Both the position numbers and the translations under genes were made by a program. A stretch of DNA of 64,000 nucleotides from Photobacterium frigidiphilum (lineage in GTDB: Bacteria > Pseudomonadota > Gammaproteobacteria > Enterobacterales > Vibrionaceae). The notes beneath the pieces are model-generated. The model worked only from the letters and a program-made list of their open reading frames with translations, did not search any database and was not told the DNA's origin. The stretch covers positions 166,207-230,206 of the forward strand of contig NZ_PYMJ01000008.1 in assembly GCF_003025615.1 (NCBI RefSeq). The letters are read 5' to 3'. Within the stretch, counting starts at the first letter, position 1. Each line of letters begins with the position of its first letter. This document shows positions 12,153-20,370 of this stretch, piece by piece.

Positions 12153-12639
12153 GTAGTGTCCCTTAATATTTAAATTCATAAATTATCACGATAGTGTGAT
12201 GTGCTGAGAGCTTGAATTATTGAATGTTACGATGAAGCTAAGGGAAACACTGAGGATAACAACACTAACGAAGAAATTCTGAGGTTTTACTTTTACTTGA
12301 TGTTTCATTAATAACTCTGAACAACAGAGCGAGATGGATAATATCTTAATGTCGAATATTGTAAAGGTTTATTTTGAAATATAAAAAATTGAATCTAACA
12401 TTGGAGAGCGGCGTTCCCACATTAACCAAGGTTACTCCAAGTTACCTCAAGCTGCCCATTTCAACAAAAATCGCAGAGAACACTTATGCCCCTGAAATCA
12501 TATTTTAGTGCCTTCGTTAGTATGGTTCACCTTACATCCAATGAGTTGCGTTGTTATCAACGTATTCGCACAGAAGCTCGATGAAACATTGGATTTCTAT
12601 TTCTTACACAAAGATTCTTGTGTGATGTTACCGAATTTA
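12153..12639. other. Leader/promoter region of the cold-shock gene and 3' side of the PAAR gene
   Basis: 487 bases. The part next to csp (to about 12360) is AT-rich and probably contains its promoter and a long 5' untranslated region. The part from 12400 to 12639 is less AT-rich. It can be read as a 32-codon frame at 12486-12584, but nothing supports this as a gene. Confidence 0.4.
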
Positions 12640-12936
12640 TTAACCGCCGATTAACACTGTTGGCATCCCCATAATTATAGTGCCGCCATGCGCAGTTAAA
12701 TCGCCCATACGAGCGGCTGGTTTGTTGTTAACAAGAACCGTAGCGCTTCCTTTTACTACGCTATCAGGTGGGCCAACGCAGATGCATATTTGCCCCACGG
12801 TAGCTGCTGGTAAATTACCAATTAGCACTGTTGTTGGTAGAGGTAAAAGAGGGCCGCCAACGTGTGGAATAGGCACGATGGCAGGGGTTTGCATTGGACA
12901 CATATGCATGTCAGTTGCTCTTGCTGCTGGTAACAT
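12640..12936 (-). CDS. PAAR-repeat T6SS spike-tip protein
   Basis: A 98-residue PAAR-type protein expected to cap the VgrG spike with a metal-bound cone and to link cargo to it. The repeats are visible as ATDMHMCPMQTP, PAATVGQICICVGPP, KPAARMGDLTAHGG and a final PTVLIGG. The conserved Cys and His that bind the metal are present (CPM, CICVG, AHGG). It has no toxin extension, so any effector would bind non-covalently. The gene is last in the vgrG-DUF6931-PAAR operon, 10 bases after its upstream neighbour, and no effector gene follows on this strand. Confidence 0.88.
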   Translation of the reverse strand: MLPAARATDMHMCPMQTPAIVPIPHVGGPLLPLPTTVLIGNLPAATVGQICICVGPPDSVVKGSATVLVNNKPAARMGDLTAHGGTIIMGMPTVLIGG

Positions 12937-12945
12937 TTAAGCCTC

Positions 12946-13509
12946 CTAAACCTTACCATTACCACCTTTGGCAATGTCTATACCAATATCGATAAATACT
13001 TTATAACGCTCTTTTGCTTCTTCGCCATCAGGGAGAACCGCCGTCAGGTTAATGCAGCCCGCGACAGCTTGTGCGTATAAATACTCTGGAGGCGGAACAA
13101 TAGGATCGCTAGGGCTAGTCATACTTCCACCACTCCAAAATGCGGCTTGCGCAGCCCAGCCAGCTCCCGAATCTAACCCTGATATTTCAGCCATATTCTC
13201 TGCGAATCGACGATTGGTTTCATCGGGAGTATGTACCCATGATTTGGCTGATTGGATGGCATTTTCTTCCGCCTCATTCCAATCGTGACGACTTGAAGCG
13301 CAACAGCTTGCCCACCAAATAGATTCACGGACAGGCAGCGCATGAGCGAGGTATGTTACCGCTTCAGAAAATAATTCATCGTCAAGAGCCGCATATATGA
13401 GGTCGTAAGGTAAATGGTGCTCTTCAGCGAGTGGTAATAGGGCCGCACTTGCTTCAAAAAGCACTAAAATTTGCTTTGCATCAGTGTAAGGTATTTTTAA
13501 TAGTTTCAT
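12946..13509 (-). CDS. DUF6931-like T6SS-associated protein between vgrG and PAAR
   Basis: A 187-residue soluble protein. Sequence features such as the LPVRESIWWASCCASS block, the SGAGWAAQAAFWSGGSM block and a C-terminal amphipathic helix resemble the DUF6931 family often found beside vgrG genes; this family name is from memory and was not checked by search. The start overlaps the vgrG stop by one base (ATGA), which implies translational coupling. The position between spike and tip suggests an adaptor or cargo-loading role, but this is inference and no catalytic motif was found. Confidence 0.62.
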   Translation of the reverse strand: MKLLKIPYTDAKQILVLFEASAALLPLAEEHHLPYDLIYAALDDELFSEAVTYLAHALPVRESIWWASCCASSRHDWNEAEENAIQSAKSWVHTPDETNRRFAENMAEISGLDSGAGWAAQAAFWSGGSMTSPSDPIVPPPEYLYAQAVAGCINLTAVLPDGEEAKERYKVFIDIGIDIAKGGNGKV

Positions 13510-15509
13510 CAGTTAACTTTGGCTATTGCCCCTTGTATTTGTACCATTGCACCAGCTTTTACTTGTGTCATGGCACTGCCATTCAAAGTAACGAGAGTGC
13601 CCTTTACATCTGTTTTGCCTTTACCCTCAATGCTCACCATTGCTGCTTTTATTTCAGTTTTTCCTTTTCCATTTATTGAAATTTGAGGGGCATCTAATTT
13701 GATCCCACTTGCGGATATTTCAATTTTACTCGCACCAACTTTTAGCTCTATTTTACTTTTTCCGGTAATGGAAATTTTACTGCCATCGACAATGACGGAT
13801 GATTTTGCTTTCAGCTCAGAATTAGCACCAGATTCTAGTTGAAGATCTTTGTCACTTTTAGCGGACAAATTTTCTTTGCTGTTCATAAGCAACTGCTTTT
13901 CTGTCGTGATGCTAATGTTTTCTTTTGCGATGAGTTCGGCAGATTTTTCGATGGTTGATGTAACTTTGCCTTTCACGGTTGTCGTTAAGTCATTGTTTGT
14001 ATCAATCAATAGATCTTTCTCCGCATGAAGGTAGATATGTTCTTTGTCTTTTTGATCTTCAAACCGTAGCTCGTTACCTTGCTTGCTGCTGCCTTTTGGC
14101 GTTGTTCGAGTTTTGATTCCACTTTGAGATGCCGATGAATAGGCGGGAGTATTAGTCTTATTATAAATTGAACCCATAATTACCGGACGGTTTGGATTCC
14201 CATCTATATATTGGATGAGAACCTCGTCGCCAACACGAGGTAGAAAATGGACTCCAAATCCTTTACTGGCAATGCCTTGAGAAACCGGTATCCAGCATGA
14301 GGTGTTTTCATCATTTTTGCCGACTAAATCCCAATGGAATTGCACCTTAATACGGCCAAGTTTATCTCTATAAATTTCTTCGTTTTTTGGTCCTGTAACG
14401 GTTGCGGTATGTATTTGTTGTGCAATTGGGTAATGGATATACGCTGGTCTGTAGGGTGTTTTGACATCACAGCATTGAAAATGATTTTCGTAACAAACAT
14501 TTCGCCCAGATTCGTCAGTGGTAATATAGTGGGTAATCTGAGTGACCAGGTATTCTTGGTTTAGGCTAGGCACTGGGTGCTTATCTAGTTTGAATTTTGC
14601 ACCACAAGATAAATTACTAATGGTCGATGTGGCGGAAGCAACAACCTTACGCCCATCTATCGCTTCCATTTGGCGTTTTACAGCATTGCGAATGTCACTT
14701 TTGTCTTCAAAGCCTTGTCCATAATGATAGCTAGAAAGAGCAGCAGGAGATTCGTTGCGTGCACTTTTGCGTATTCCAGTATCAAATACTTCAGCTAATT
14801 CTTGATTGTGATCGGCTAAAGTCAGTTTTGCGGTGCCGACTTTGGTTTTTACTTTCCAGTTAGAAAGTTGATAGTTTGATGATTGACTGCCATCTCGAAA
14901 ATATAACTTCTCGTTGTCTATAGATTTAAACGTTTGATTTGAATCACCTATGACAATCGTCGGCTTATTACCTGAACTATCGAGGTGATAATGCCACCCT
15001 TCTTCCGCAAGTAATCGTTGGACAAAACACAAATCACTTTCATCCAACTGAATACAATAATCATGTTTTTTACCTGCACCAGAAACTGAAAACTTAAAGA
15101 AACTACTAAAGCTTGAATCACCAAATAGTGAGTTTAAGATTTGTTTGGTTGTCATATTTTGGAACACTTGCCGATTCATACGAAAGTGCAATAGGCTGAG
15201 AGGATCTTGGGCTTCTATTTCATAAAAATATAACGATTTCTCAATATTGTAGCCAGAGAGTTCGATGCTGGTGGCTAAACCTACGAATACACGGGTGCTA
15301 CTCTCTTGCTTATAAGAAATAGTGATGTTTTTTCCCAATATACTTGAGTCGATTTCATCATTCGCCGCTACAGATAATGTCATTTGAGAGCCTTGCGAAA
15401 GGCTATTTTTAGATTCAAATTTTGAAGCGACATAAATTTGACTATTTGACAGTTTAACCTGAAGCGGACGAGTGTTATAAGACAATTCATCGTTGATCAT
15501 AATTGTCAT
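13509..15509 (-). CDS. tssI: VgrG/TssI spike protein
   Basis: The trimeric spike of the T6SS, 666 residues. It has the gp27-like N-terminal half (with the LSLLHFRMNRQVFQNMT region and the GWHYHLDSSG segment). The gp5 OB-fold follows (KIQFHW-like RIKVQFHWDLVGK, WIPVSQGIASKGFG, RVGDEVLIQYIDGNPNRPVIMGS). Then comes a C-terminal beta-helix of repeated short strands rich in GKGKTE/SGKSKIE motifs. It ends without an added enzymatic domain, so it is not an evolved VgrG. It is transcribed away from the main T6SS cluster and shares the 674-base intergenic region with tssA. Confidence 0.95.
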   Translation of the reverse strand: MTIMINDELSYNTRPLQVKLSNSQIYVASKFESKNSLSQGSQMTLSVAANDEIDSSILGKNITISYKQESSTRVFVGLATSIELSGYNIEKSLYFYEIEAQDPLSLLHFRMNRQVFQNMTTKQILNSLFGDSSFSSFFKFSVSGAGKKHDYCIQLDESDLCFVQRLLAEEGWHYHLDSSGNKPTIVIGDSNQTFKSIDNEKLYFRDGSQSSNYQLSNWKVKTKVGTAKLTLADHNQELAEVFDTGIRKSARNESPAALSSYHYGQGFEDKSDIRNAVKRQMEAIDGRKVVASATSTISNLSCGAKFKLDKHPVPSLNQEYLVTQITHYITTDESGRNVCYENHFQCCDVKTPYRPAYIHYPIAQQIHTATVTGPKNEEIYRDKLGRIKVQFHWDLVGKNDENTSCWIPVSQGIASKGFGVHFLPRVGDEVLIQYIDGNPNRPVIMGSIYNKTNTPAYSSASQSGIKTRTTPKGSSKQGNELRFEDQKDKEHIYLHAEKDLLIDTNNDLTTTVKGKVTSTIEKSAELIAKENISITTEKQLLMNSKENLSAKSDKDLQLESGANSELKAKSSVIVDGSKISITGKSKIELKVGASKIEISASGIKLDAPQISINGKGKTEIKAAMVSIEGKGKTDVKGTLVTLNGSAMTQVKAGAMVQIQGAIAKVN

Positions 15510-16183
15510 TAATCCTTATAAATCCCAAGTGAAATTAAACACTATTTAATTGCTATGATTTGGCTGTGTATCCAGAGGTTTTGTTGCTAGTAAATCATCA
15601 AGTAATTTCAACCACAATGCAATATAACCTCTATTTAATTTGAATGATATTTATATTAACATTCTCTAATTAACACGTGTGGTATGAAGGGGTTTTAATT
15701 AATCACAAAAGCTGAGTAATCGCTCTAAAATAACATTCATGATACAACGCCACTTATTTTTATGAGACTATGTTTATAATATTTATACAAAAACATTTAC
15801 TCACAAACTGGTTGGATGAGAACTCCTTTAAAAGGCTGCTTTTATTTATTATAATGTAAAACAATAACTTACTGTATTTATTGTAAGGTTGAATTGTGAT
15901 TTCTCTTCAATCTTCTAAGTTTCTAGTTAGAAAGTGTATAAATAATCGGGCATTATGTATGCTGTTTGGTTATAATCCTCACCAATGATTTTGAGTTTAA
16001 GTTTATTTATAGAATAAATAGTTTTCATGTAATTTATAAAATTTAATGTCGTTAGATTTATTATGCAATCAATTTTGTCGCGATTGAATGGACACTACAA
16101 CATTTAAGTGTCAATTTTCTAGTGCGTGTTTTATATGAAAAAGAACTTGTAAAGTCGGGAAATTAAATCAAATTTGGATTGAA
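15510..16183. promoter_or_regulatory. Divergent control region of vgrG operon and T6SS cluster
   Basis: A 674-base AT-rich region without genes, between divergently transcribed vgrG and tssA. The main promoters of the T6SS must lie here. At 15948-15963 the sequence GGGCAT-N5-ATGCT keeps the GG and GC dinucleotides at the 12-base spacing of sigma-54 promoters but departs from consensus elsewhere. The upstream activator expected for sigma-54 control is not encoded in this cluster, so I treat this site as weak. The last 90 bases before tssA could be a leader. Confidence 0.45.
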
Positions 16184-17587
16184 ATGCTGCTTTCTTTTAA
16201 AAATGCTTCACAGTTAATCGAGCCTATATCTGAAAACTTGCCGTGTGGGGAATATTTAAAAAATAATAAAAACTCCTTCCGCCCATTACGTAACGAATTT
16301 AATGTTGCGCAAACGTCGCTACGTAAATTAAGCCAAAACCCGAGCCTCGAAGATCTTGATGGACTGAAAGAAGAAAATTACCAAAATTGGCTTATGTTGT
16401 CAGAGTCTTTGTTTGGATGTTTTTCGAATGTTAGTCGAGATATTGAACTCATAGGTTGGTTTTTCACGTCACAAATATTACTCGACTCATCATTAAGTAG
16501 TGCTGCAAATACGCTGAATTGGCTTGCTGATTTGGTTGAGCATCAATGGACATCGCTAAATCCGGTTGTTGCGACAGAAAAATTGAAAAGTGATACCGAA
16601 GCAGGGCAAGTTGCTGAGCAAACACAAGCGAAAGTTAAAGCATTTTTTCAGATGGTTGGTGACAGCGAACAAAGTAGTCTGGTTTACGCACCATTACTTT
16701 TACAGCCTTTGGTTGGTGGCGTTACATTTTTTGAATATCAGAGTTCAGAACAAAAAGGTCTTATTAGCCAATTAAAACAGCAAGTATTATCTAATGTTGC
16801 GCATGAGCGTGCTGCTGTACTTCAAAAGCTTGAAAACATTCATCGATGCTTAACTGAATTGGAACGTTTAAGAAAAACGACCTTATCCCATTCTCAATCC
16901 TCTGGCGTAAGTGCTCCCAATTTTGGTTTTCTGAAAAATTTATTCACTAAATATGATTACGCTTTGCAGCAATTGACCAATATGAAATATGAGCCGAAAA
17001 AGAACGCGATAGCTCAAGAGAAGCAAGATACCAATGTAAATAGTGAGGTTACTCAGCTAGAGGCGCAACCTTCGGAGCAGGCGAGTGATCAGAAGGCGTT
17101 AATGAATTCTGAGCAAAACTCATTAATTTTAAGTTCGAGTAATCTAGCTGAAACAGCTTCAAACAACAGCATGAATCGTGATTTGGCGTTTCATTTACTA
17201 CGCGAAGTCTCGGATTATTTTCGTCAAAGCGAACCTCATAGCCCTGTCTCCTTTTTACTCGAAAAGGCGATCCGTTGGGGGTACTTATCTCTACCTGAAT
17301 TGCTGCAAGAAATGATGGAAGAGCAAGATGGAACCAGTTTGAATAAAATTTTTAATGCCGCAGGTTTGAACCATCTTGATCAGGTTTTGCTACCGGATGT
17401 AGAGGTACCCAATGTCGACATTAAAAAACCTTCAGCTTTTACAGCCTCTTCACCAAACGTGACTCCTGTAAAAATGGAAACTGTAAAAACTGAAGATTTC
17501 GTATCAGAAGCTTCCACTGCTGATACTCAATTACCAAGAAAGAATGAAGTCCGAGCACAATCTAATACAACAGCACTAGATTGGTAA
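16184..17587 (+). CDS. tssA: TssA-type T6SS baseplate/cap protein
   Basis: 467 residues. The N-terminal part matches the ImpA_N domain of TssA, with the PISENLPCGEYL start, the ENYQNWLMLSESLF segment and the DLVEHQWTSLNPVV block around residue 120. A variable acidic linker (roughly 280-340) follows. The C-terminus (RDLAFHLLREVSDYFRQSEP, then SPVSFLLEKAIRWGYLSLPELLQEMM) is the typical TssA C-terminal domain. TssA proteins organise baseplate docking and sheath polymerisation. As the first gene of the plus-strand cluster it precedes hcp by 34 bases. The ribosome-binding site is weak. Confidence 0.85.
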   Translation: MLLSFKNASQLIEPISENLPCGEYLKNNKNSFRPLRNEFNVAQTSLRKLSQNPSLEDLDGLKEENYQNWLMLSESLFGCFSNVSRDIELIGWFFTSQILLDSSLSSAANTLNWLADLVEHQWTSLNPVVATEKLKSDTEAGQVAEQTQAKVKAFFQMVGDSEQSSLVYAPLLLQPLVGGVTFFEYQSSEQKGLISQLKQQVLSNVAHERAAVLQKLENIHRCLTELERLRKTTLSHSQSSGVSAPNFGFLKNLFTKYDYALQQLTNMKYEPKKNAIAQEKQDTNVNSEVTQLEAQPSEQASDQKALMNSEQNSLILSSSNLAETASNNSMNRDLAFHLLREVSDYFRQSEPHSPVSFLLEKAIRWGYLSLPELLQEMMEEQDGTSLNKIFNAAGLNHLDQVLLPDVEVPNVDIKKPSAFTASSPNVTPVKMETVKTEDFVSEASTADTQLPRKNEVRAQSNTTALDW

Positions 17588-17621
17588 GGTAAAGGGCTCT
17601 CACTAATAAGGAAGAATGATC

Positions 17622-18155
17622 ATGGCAAGTATATACATGCGCGTTGAAGGCCTAGATGTAAAAGGTGGCGCGACAATTACTGATGTTAAAGCTTTAGAAG
17701 GGAAAGATGAGGGTTGGTTTGCAATCTCTTCATATTCTTGGGGAGCGGTACGTAATGTAGCTATGGATATCGGTAATAGTAACAACGCCGATTCAGGCAT
17801 GGTTGCGATGAGCGAAGTTAACGTTTCTAAGCAAGTTGACGGTGCATCAGAAGATCTACTTTCTTACCTATTTAATCCAGGTAAAGAAGGGAAAACAGTC
17901 GAAATTGCATTCACCAAACCTCAACATGATGGTCAAGGTGCAGAAGTATATTTCCAAATTAAACTAACGAAAGCACGCTTAGTTTCTTACAACGTAAGTG
18001 GCTCTGATGGTTCTCAACCGTACGAAAGTTTAGCTCTTTCTTACATCGAAATTTCTCAAAAACATAATTATGAGAAAGACGGCGGTGACATGGTTTCTGG
18101 TGGGATTGTGACTTACAACCTACCTATTGGCAAAATGACGTCTGGCGCGAAGTAA
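17622..18155 (+). CDS. hcp: Hcp/TssD inner-tube protein
   Basis: The ring-forming tube protein of the T6SS, 177 residues from the ATG at 17622, which is spaced best from AAGGAAG; an ATG two codons upstream is possible. The hallmark strands are visible: YMRVEGLDVKGGAT near the start, a central SEVNVSKQVDGAS, and a C-terminal SLALSYIEIS. The family is usually about 160-175 residues long. It sits between tssA and tssB and is followed by an RNA hairpin at 18164-18190, a plausible way to make more Hcp than downstream proteins. Confidence 0.95.
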   Translation: MASIYMRVEGLDVKGGATITDVKALEGKDEGWFAISSYSWGAVRNVAMDIGNSNNADSGMVAMSEVNVSKQVDGASEDLLSYLFNPGKEGKTVEIAFTKPQHDGQGAEVYFQIKLTKARLVSYNVSGSDGSQPYESLALSYIEISQKHNYEKDGGDMVSGGIVTYNLPIGKMTSGAK

Positions 18156-18163
18156 TTATTACT

Positions 18164-18190
18164 AGGTGTCTTACCTTAGGTAGGGCACTT
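18164..18190 (+). promoter_or_regulatory. RNA hairpin between hcp and tssB
   Basis: The arms 18164-18175 and 18179-18190 pair along their whole length in RNA, allowing three G-U pairs, with a 3-base loop. No T-run follows, so it is more likely to stabilise the hcp transcript or pause polymerase than to terminate. It fits the need for excess Hcp over sheath proteins. This is inference from sequence alone. Confidence 0.5.
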
Positions 18191-18226
18191 AATTACGATC
18201 ATACAATGATCTATTAGGACCCATCT

Positions 18227-18736
18227 ATGGCATTAAATTCACAGCACAAACGTGTGAGCAAAAACCGTGTCAGCATCACTTATGATGTTGAAACAAATGG
18301 CGCAGTAGAAACCAAAGAATTGCCTTTTGTCGTCGGTGTTATTGGTGACTTTTCAGGGCATAAGCCTGAAGCGGACAAAGTGGAATTGGAAGAACGTGAA
18401 TTTACTGGCGTTGATAAAGATAACTTCGATACGGTAATGGAACAGATTCATCCAACGCTTTCTTATAAAGTCGATAACAAGCTAGCGAATGATGACAGCC
18501 AATTTGAAGTCAGCATGAGCTTCCGCTCAATGAAAGACTTTCATCCAGAGAAATTGGTTGAGCAAATTGATCCACTAAAACAGTTGGTTGAAACACGTAA
18601 TCAGTTGAAAGTGCTTTTAAGCAAAGCTGACCGTTCTCGTGATTTAGAAAAACTATTGAAAGAAGTGCTGCAAAGTACGGACGCAATTCAAGGTTTAGCT
18701 GAAGAATTAGGGCTCAACAACGAGGGAGCAGAATAA
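18227..18736 (+). CDS. tssB: TssB small sheath subunit
   Basis: The small subunit of the contractile T6SS sheath (VipA), 169 residues. It shows the family order: an N-terminal basic segment SQHKRVSKNRVSITYDVETNG, the ELPFVVGVIGDFSGH strand, the REFTGVDKDNFDTVM region and the FRSMKDFHPEKLVEQI block, with a C-terminal helix. It ends one base into the tssC start (ATG at 18736), so the two sheath subunits are translationally coupled, as expected for proteins made in equal amounts. Confidence 0.95.
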   Translation: MALNSQHKRVSKNRVSITYDVETNGAVETKELPFVVGVIGDFSGHKPEADKVELEEREFTGVDKDNFDTVMEQIHPTLSYKVDNKLANDDSQFEVSMSFRSMKDFHPEKLVEQIDPLKQLVETRNQLKVLLSKADRSRDLEKLLKEVLQSTDAIQGLAEELGLNNEGAE

Positions 18737-20214
18737 TGTCTACTGAACAACAAACTCTCGAACAAGCGAATGTTGAGACTGAAACAGCGAGCTTTTTGGA
18801 TCGAGCCATAACAGCAACAGCACAAACACCTGTAGATACAACCAAAGAATTGCTGGGTATTTTAACCTCTCAAGCACTTGAAGGTACGGTAACGTGGGAT
18901 AACAATCTAACGTTAACGATTGAAAAGGCCATCAGCGCTATTGATAGCAAGATCTCGCAACAGCTGTCGATCGTAATGAAAAATAGCGACTTCCAAAAAT
19001 TGGAAGGAACATGGCTTGGTCTACAAAAATTAGTAAAAAATAGCGAACTTGGTCCTGATTTAAAGATCAAATTGGCTGATTACACAAAAGATGAACTGCT
19101 TGAGCAATTCGAAGATGCACCAGCAATCGATCGCAGCCGTTTCTTTACCATGGTTTACCAAGAAGAATTTGGTACTGCTGGTGGTCAACCGTACGGCGCT
19201 TTAATTGGTGACTACGAATTTGGTTACGGTGATGAAGACGTTGCATTGATGCGTTATATGGGCGAAGTAGCTTCGGCTTCACATTCACCATTTATTGCGG
19301 CTGCAAACGCAAGCATGTTTGATTTCAGCTCATTTGCAAGATTTGCAGATGGCAAGCCTGTCGCAGCTGGTTTTGATTCTCCAGCTTATGCGAGTTGGAA
19401 CGCTTTCCGTGAAAGTGACGATTCTCGCTACGTGGCATTAACACTGCCAAAGACAATGGCTCGCCAACCATATGGTGCGGCCACAGTACCCGTTAAGTCA
19501 TTCGAATTCGAAGAGCTAAATACGCGCGATAATGGTCAACAAATTGTAGAGAATGATTCAGATTTTGTATGGAGCAATGCTGCTTATGAATTCGGTCTTC
19601 TAATGACTCAAGCGTACACACAATACGGTTGGTGCACTGCAATTCGTGGAACAGAGAATGGCGGTAAAGTTCAGAACTTACCTAATTTTACTCATTACTC
19701 AAATGCGGGTGATTTAATTCAGCAATGTCCTACTGAAGTGAACCTAACGGATGAACGTGAGAAAGAGCTAAGTGATCTTGGTTTCCTTCCTCTAGTTCAT
19801 TATAAAAATACCAATTTCGCGGTATTTATGGGCGCACAGACGACACATAAACCTAAGACATATGTTGATCCTGATGCGACGGCTAATGCGGCAATTTCAG
19901 CACGTCTTCCTTACACGATGGCGAGTAGCCGTATTGCTCAATACTTAAAAGTAATGGGTCGTGATCGTATTGGTTCAAACCTAGATCCAAGCGATGTAGA
20001 GAAAGATCTCAACACATGGATTCATCAATATGTGAACCCAAATGCAATCGGTAATGATGCGAAAGCACATCACCCGCTTGTAGAAGCAAAAGTAACAGTT
20101 GAAGAGCAAGCAGGGCGACCTGGTGCATATTCAGCGGTTGCATACCTTCGTCCTTGGTTACAAATGGAAGAGTTATCGACCTCGCTACGCATGGTTGCAA
20201 ACATTCCGGGTTAA
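18736..20214 (+). CDS. tssC: TssC large sheath subunit
   Basis: The large sheath subunit (VipB), 492 residues, the normal length. Family hallmarks are LEGTWLGLQKLV, the EEFGTAGGQPYGALIGDYEFG block, FSSFARFADGK, the LTLPKTMARQPYGA region and the C-terminal HPLVEAKVTVEEQAGRPGAYSA strand pair that braids with TssB. The ClpV-accessible N-terminal helix belongs to TssB. A palindrome, CGGGTTAACCCG, covers the stop codon. A second, divergent tssC copy follows directly. Confidence 0.96.
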   Translation: MSTEQQTLEQANVETETASFLDRAITATAQTPVDTTKELLGILTSQALEGTVTWDNNLTLTIEKAISAIDSKISQQLSIVMKNSDFQKLEGTWLGLQKLVKNSELGPDLKIKLADYTKDELLEQFEDAPAIDRSRFFTMVYQEEFGTAGGQPYGALIGDYEFGYGDEDVALMRYMGEVASASHSPFIAAANASMFDFSSFARFADGKPVAAGFDSPAYASWNAFRESDDSRYVALTLPKTMARQPYGAATVPVKSFEFEELNTRDNGQQIVENDSDFVWSNAAYEFGLLMTQAYTQYGWCTAIRGTENGGKVQNLPNFTHYSNAGDLIQQCPTEVNLTDEREKELSDLGFLPLVHYKNTNFAVFMGAQTTHKPKTYVDPDATANAAISARLPYTMASSRIAQYLKVMGRDRIGSNLDPSDVEKDLNTWIHQYVNPNAIGNDAKAHHPLVEAKVTVEEQAGRPGAYSAVAYLRPWLQMEELSTSLRMVANIPG

Positions 20215-20242
20215 CCCGATTCGGGGATGAAAATCTCCGGAT

Positions 20243-20370
20243 AGCTTTGAATTGGACAGTCGATGAAAACTCATAATAAAACAACAGTGTCCCCCCTTCT
20301 ATCTGCTGATTTACCGTGGCAGAAGCTATTAAAGCTTGCTCAAGGCGAGGCGACTGTCCAATTCAAAGCT
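20243..20370. repeat. Perfect 20-bp inverted repeat bracketing the tssC2 start
   Basis: The left arm (20243-20262) ends immediately before the ATG of tssC2. The right arm (20351-20370) lies inside the gene at about codons 30-36. The arms are exact reverse complements over 20 bases and enclose 88 bases that include the start codon. In the mRNA they would form a long stem hiding the ribosome-binding region of tssC2. As DNA, such arms could also flank an invertible segment, but no recombinase is nearby. Confidence 0.85.

Noticed and set aside
12486..12584. 32-codon frame between the csp leader and PAAR gene
   Set aside because: Too short, no ribosome-binding site, no recognisable product.
13509..15509. 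Evolved VgrG with a toxin domain
   Set aside because: The C-terminus ends in the beta-helix repeats without an extra domain.
15948..15963. Sigma-54 promoter for the T6SS cluster
   Set aside because: Only the GG/GC spacing is kept; key consensus bases are missing and no sigma-54 activator gene is in the cluster, so I did not list it as a feature of its own.
20263..20350. Invertible DNA switch in tssC2
   Set aside because: The 20-bp arms fit, but no recombinase is nearby and inversion would remove the start codon; an RNA stem is the simpler reading.
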